DNA of 9,126 bases from contig URAQ01000054.1 of assembly GCA_900545875.1 (NCBI GenBank), positions 1 through 9,126 on the forward strand. The letters are read 5' to 3'. A program made the position numbers and the translations under genes. This stretch comes from an uncultured Collinsella sp. (GTDB taxonomy: Bacteria; Actinomycetota; Coriobacteriia; Coriobacteriales; Coriobacteriaceae). The notes under the pieces are model-generated. The model was not told where the DNA came from and did no database searches. It saw nothing but the letters and a program-made list of their open reading frames with translations. Positions 7,329-9,126 of the stretch are shown piece after piece; within the stretch, counting starts at the first letter, position 1, and every line of letters begins with the position of its first letter.

Positions 7329-7402
7329 GTTAGACATGGCTTACAGTTGAATCATATGCCAAACGCCTGCTCTTATACCCACGCGCCGGCAAATAACACA
7401 GG

Positions 7403-7744
7403 CTACTCCCAGGCTCCCCATACTTCGGGGCAATAACCGACGGTGGCCTTTTTGCCGTTGCGCACGATGGGCTCGGCCAAGACCTGCTGGTTCTCGAGCA
7501 GCTTGTCGAAGCGCTGGCTAGGGGTGAGGTGCTGGATGAGCGCGAGCGTCTCCTCGTCCTTAGCCTTGGGGTTGAGCAGCTTGTCGATGCCGCCGACCGC
7601 CTGCATCACGCTCGTGAGCTCGCCCTTGCTCATCTCCTTTTCCTTAAGGTCGATAAACTGCACCTTAATGCGGCGCTCCTTAAAATAACGCTGAGCCTTC
7701 TTGGTATCGAAAGACTTTTTGGTGCCAAAAATTTGCACGTTCAT
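7403..7744 (-). CDS. ArsC/Spx-fold protein with Ser in place of the catalytic Cys
   Basis: 113 aa, ATG at 7744, TAG at 7403-7405. The fold is recognised from NVQIFGTKKSFDTKKAQRYF (residues 2-21), IDLKEKEMSKGEL (31-43), the EPIVRNGK segment (91-98) with Arg95 in the place of an oxyanion-binding Arg of ArsC, and the terminal TVGYCPEVW (101-109). ArsC-type reductases carry a nucleophilic Cys in the N-terminal loop. Here the aligned codon (7712-7714) is TCT, Ser11, and no CXXC is present. The only Cys is C105. Arsenate reduction by the usual route is therefore unlikely; a redox-independent binding role or a regulator-like role is possible. There is no ars operon context. The start has only a weak GGCGGA ribosome site, but its ATG lies 17 bases after the flavodoxin stop, which suggests translation within the same transcript. 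The longer frame up to 7837 overlaps the flavodoxin gene and is rejected. Confidence 0.8.
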   Translation of the reverse strand: MNVQIFGTKKSFDTKKAQRYFKERRIKVQFIDLKEKEMSKGELTSVMQAVGGIDKLLNPKAKDEETLALIQHLTPSQRFDKLLENQQVLAEPIVRNGKKATVGYCPEVWGAWE

Positions 7745-7761
7745 GTATTTGTTCCGCCGTT

Positions 7762-8385
7762 CTACCTGATGAAGTTGGTGCGCTCGCGATCGGCTTCGGG
7801 GGCTTCGATGCCGGCGGCCTGTCCTGCCTCGATACAATGCAGGAGCCAGGCCATGTTCTTGCCGATGTTGCGCATGGTGGCCAGGCCCTCGGCGTCTTGG
7901 GCGGCCTCGCCCGGCATGGCGCCAAACACGTTGTTCCAGTACGTGGAAGCAACCACGGGCATCTGGTTGATGGTGAAGTACTTATTGAGCACGTCGAAGG
8001 TGGTCGACGTGCCGCCGCGACGGGCAACGGCGACGGCAGCGCCCGGCTTGTGTGCAAAGGCTTTGCTGCCGGCATAGAAGGCGCGATCGAGGGCCGAAAG
8101 GATGCGTCCGCTGGGGTGCGCATAGTAGACGGGCGAGCCAAAGACAAAACCATCTGCCTGCTCGGCGGCAGCGATCAGCTCGTTCACCACGTCATCGTCA
8201 AAGGTGCAGCGGCAATCGAGCTTGCCGCACTGACCACAGCCAATGCAGTCGCGAATGGGCTTGGTGCCCAGCTGAAACACCTCGGTATCAATGCCTTCGG
8301 CATTGAGTTGCTCGGCGACCTCGGCGAGTGCGCGGGCGGTGTTGCCGTTTGCCTTGGGGCTGCCATTGACCAAAAGAACCTTCAT
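7762..8385 (-). CDS. Flavodoxin-like NAD(P)H:FMN oxidoreductase with a Cys cluster
   Basis: 207 aa, ATG at 8385, TAG at 7762-7764. Members of this family are cytoplasmic FMN-binding flavodoxin-fold reductases that pass electrons from NAD(P)H to quinones, flavins or other acceptors. Seen: the FMN phosphate loop GSPKANGNTAR (8-18), FGSPVYYAHPSGRILSALDR (82-101) over the isoalloxazine site, and ARRGGTSTTFDVLNKYF (121-137). A Cys-rich segment, CIGCGQC then CRC, holds Cys 47, 50, 53, 58 and 60. That density could bind a metal or form disulfides; many relatives have a shorter Cys pair here. Minus-strand AGGGAG lies six bases before the ATG and supports the start. The open frame continues to 8802, but that extension has no ribosome site and crosses insertion debris. 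It is likely the first gene of an operon with the ArsC-like and CobW genes. Confidence 0.9.
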   Translation of the reverse strand: MKVLLVNGSPKANGNTARALAEVAEQLNAEGIDTEVFQLGTKPIRDCIGCGQCGKLDCRCTFDDDVVNELIAAAEQADGFVFGSPVYYAHPSGRILSALDRAFYAGSKAFAHKPGAAVAVARRGGTSTTFDVLNKYFTINQMPVVASTYWNNVFGAMPGEAAQDAEGLATMRNIGKNMAWLLHCIEAGQAAGIEAPEADRERTNFIR

Positions 8386-8391
8386 CACAAA

Positions 8392-8428
8392 CTCCCTCTG
8401 CTGTCGGTGACTTCTGCAGAGGATTATC
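8392..8428 (-). promoter_or_regulatory. Candidate promoter and operator-like dyad of the flavodoxin operon
   Basis: On the minus strand a -10-like GATAAT (8428-8423) lies 37 bases before the ATG at 8385, but no clear -35 is seen. Directly after it, CCTCTGC and GCAGAGG (8422-8416 and 8401-8395) form a perfect 7-bp dyad around 14 bases. One arm overlaps the AGGGAG ribosome site. If transcription begins near 8416, the dyad spans the start point and would act as a DNA operator rather than an RNA hairpin. This is inference only. Confidence 0.35.
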
Positions 8429-8497
8429 GCACGAGAGGGCAGATGGCGTGGGGCGCGATTCCAGCGACCGCCCATCATACGCCCCGTCTCGATCGGT

Positions 8498-8638
8498 AGC
8501 TTCATCCGAGGGCCAACCGCGGGCTCGCTCACCAGGTACGAGAGGGACACGGTCCAGAGGATGTTGGAGCGCGGGGCCTCATGCAAGCCGATTGTGAGGA
8601 GTCTGGGCAGGTCGCCTTCGATGGCGAACTCTGAGGTC
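8498..8638 (+). pseudogene. Remnant of an IS30-family transposase (N-terminal helix-turn-helix only)
   Basis: The frame open from 8411 encodes a stretch that matches the IS30 HTH_38 domain: SLTRYERDTVQRMLERGAS (8525-8581), then an Ile, then LGRSPS (8603-8620) and a final EV (8633-8638). In intact relatives EV is followed by an Arg/Asn-rich turn, a Cys-rich segment and the DDE catalytic domain. None of these follows in any frame I could read. No ATG, GTG or TTG precedes the HTH in frame after the TGA at 8408-8410; the only ATG (8561) is inside the HTH. So both the start and the catalytic part are missing. The frame stays open to TAA 9002-9004, but the later residues are not recognisable as transposase. 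No terminal inverted repeats were found. Confidence 0.55.
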
Positions 8639-8980
8639 TTAGAAGGCGGACTGCTGTGCGGCTTGAGGAACGATCTCGGCGGGCAGGAAGTGGCGGCGTG
8701 GCAGAACTGGCAGTTCGACAAATACGGAGATCGAAAACTCCGCAGAGGTTTCGCCGGAGGCCAATTGCTTTTCACGCTGCCGTCGCTTGCGGGTGTTTTC
8801 AAGCGGGTGAAGCTAGCGGGTCGTCGACACCTTCATGTCCCGCACGATGTAGTTCATAGTGCGGTAAATTTGCATGCGCAGTTTTATCGCGCAGATGAAT
8901 TCATGATAGGTGAATCTGATCTGTGCCCCCGTCCTGCGGTATGTGACGTAGTCCGGCCTCGCCCCGTTTATATTTCGACC
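8639..8980 (-). other. Interrupted minus-strand reading frame of unknown origin
   Basis: One minus-strand frame is open from 8980 to 8816, meets TAG at 8813-8815, and continues in the same frame from 8812 to TAA at 8639-8641. The first piece includes IYRTMNYIVRDMK; the second includes ENTRKRRQREKQLASGE and VFVELPVLPRRHF. Both read like ordinary protein, but no family was recognised and no start codon with a ribosome site was found. The plus strand is also open here in another frame, so strand choice is uncertain. It could be the 3' end of a decayed gene, or chance in high-GC sequence. Confidence 0.2.
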
Positions 8981-9003
8981 TTAAGGCGAGTGCCGCATGT
9001 TTA

Positions 9004-9024
9004 AAACGTATTGGGAATACGTTT
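9004..9024. repeat. A/T-rich 9-bp perfect inverted repeat
   Basis: AAACGTATT (9004-9012) and AATACGTTT (9016-9024) surround GGG. With few G-C pairs it would be a poor terminator, though the minus strand continues into TTTT. It could be an operator for a gene beyond the right edge or part of a dispersed repeat. The remaining 9025-9126 holds no gene I can support. Confidence 0.45.
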
Positions 9025-9126
9025 GCAAAAGAGCAAGCCAAAGGGTACAAATTCTCCTATTTCTTTCATATGGTTGATTTCCGATCTCAGCCGAACACAT
9101 TGAGCGGATAGGCCGTTCCCGCAGTT

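Noticed and set aside
7317..7402. Possible terminator or metal-responsive operator between the ArsC-like and CobW genes
   Set aside because: Only short, unconvincing G/C pairings, with no T-run and no Zur-like dyad. TATAAG-like boxes lack a matching -35.
6099..7436. Long plus-strand open frame (445 codons) opposite the CobW gene
   Set aside because: It is an exact antisense shadow of a gene with clear GTPase motifs, contains no recognisable motif and has no ribosome site.
7712..7714. Selenocysteine at the ArsC-like active-site position
   Set aside because: The codon is TCT, not TGA, so it encodes Ser.
7529..8499. Plus-strand open frames opposite the ArsC-like and flavodoxin genes
   Set aside because: Mirror images of recognised minus-strand genes, with no supporting start signals.
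8386..8802. N-terminal extension of the flavodoxin frame up to 8802
   Set aside because: No ribosome site, crosses the transposase remnant, and the family starts at the MKVLLVNGSPK motif encoded from 8385.
9001..9069. Minus-strand 22-codon frame starting at ATG 9069 and ending in the palindrome
   Set aside because: Weak ribosome site, no recognised family, and its last codons are just the palindrome read through; not enough to call a gene.

Overview
The window is high-GC, tightly packed bacterial DNA. The protein sequences and the base composition fit the Actinobacteria, most likely a gut member of the Coriobacteriia close to Collinsella. This is judged from recognised families, not from a search. 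Genes fall in two convergent blocks that meet at about 5461-5491, followed by a gene-poor right end.

Left block, + strand (1-5461). First comes the 3' part of a Tet(M)-like ribosome-binding translational GTPase, whose first ~85 residues lie outside the window. It lacks the domain IV loop sequence of true tetracycline-protection proteins. After a 93-bp gap with three 10-bp-phased GGTATAA repeats come an AAA ATPase of the Orc1/Cdc6-like STAND group and, a few bases later, an UvrA-like double ABC ATPase. The UvrA-like protein has kept the zinc modules and insertion domain but has lost the UvrB-binding domain. The last two genes are probably co-transcribed.

Middle and right block, - strand (8385-5491). 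Transcription runs leftward through a flavodoxin-like NAD(P)H:FMN oxidoreductase, an ArsC-fold protein whose catalytic Cys is Ser, a CobW/COG0523 metallochaperone GTPase, a strong intrinsic terminator, and trmL (tRNA wobble-base 2'-O-methyltransferase). TrmL carries an unusual insertion of about 43 residues. The flavodoxin, ArsC-like and CobW genes look like one redox/metal-handling operon. trmL starts only 22 bp after the terminator, so it has little room for a promoter of its own. A 13-bp perfect hairpin lies between the two convergent blocks, and the trmL stop codon sits inside its stem.

Right end (8386-9126). I see no intact gene here. It holds an operator-like dyad in front of the flavodoxin gene and the N-terminal helix-turn-helix piece of a decayed IS30-type transposase. 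Beyond that are an interrupted minus-strand reading frame of unknown origin and an A/T-rich 9-bp palindrome. It looks like a small insertion graveyard.

No RNA gene, CRISPR array or intact mobile element was seen. No single complete new system is evident. The best leads are the UvrA-like protein without a UvrB-binding domain paired with an AAA ATPase, the Cys-less ArsC-like protein, the TrmL insertion, and the repeat-like hairpins that overlap stop codons.
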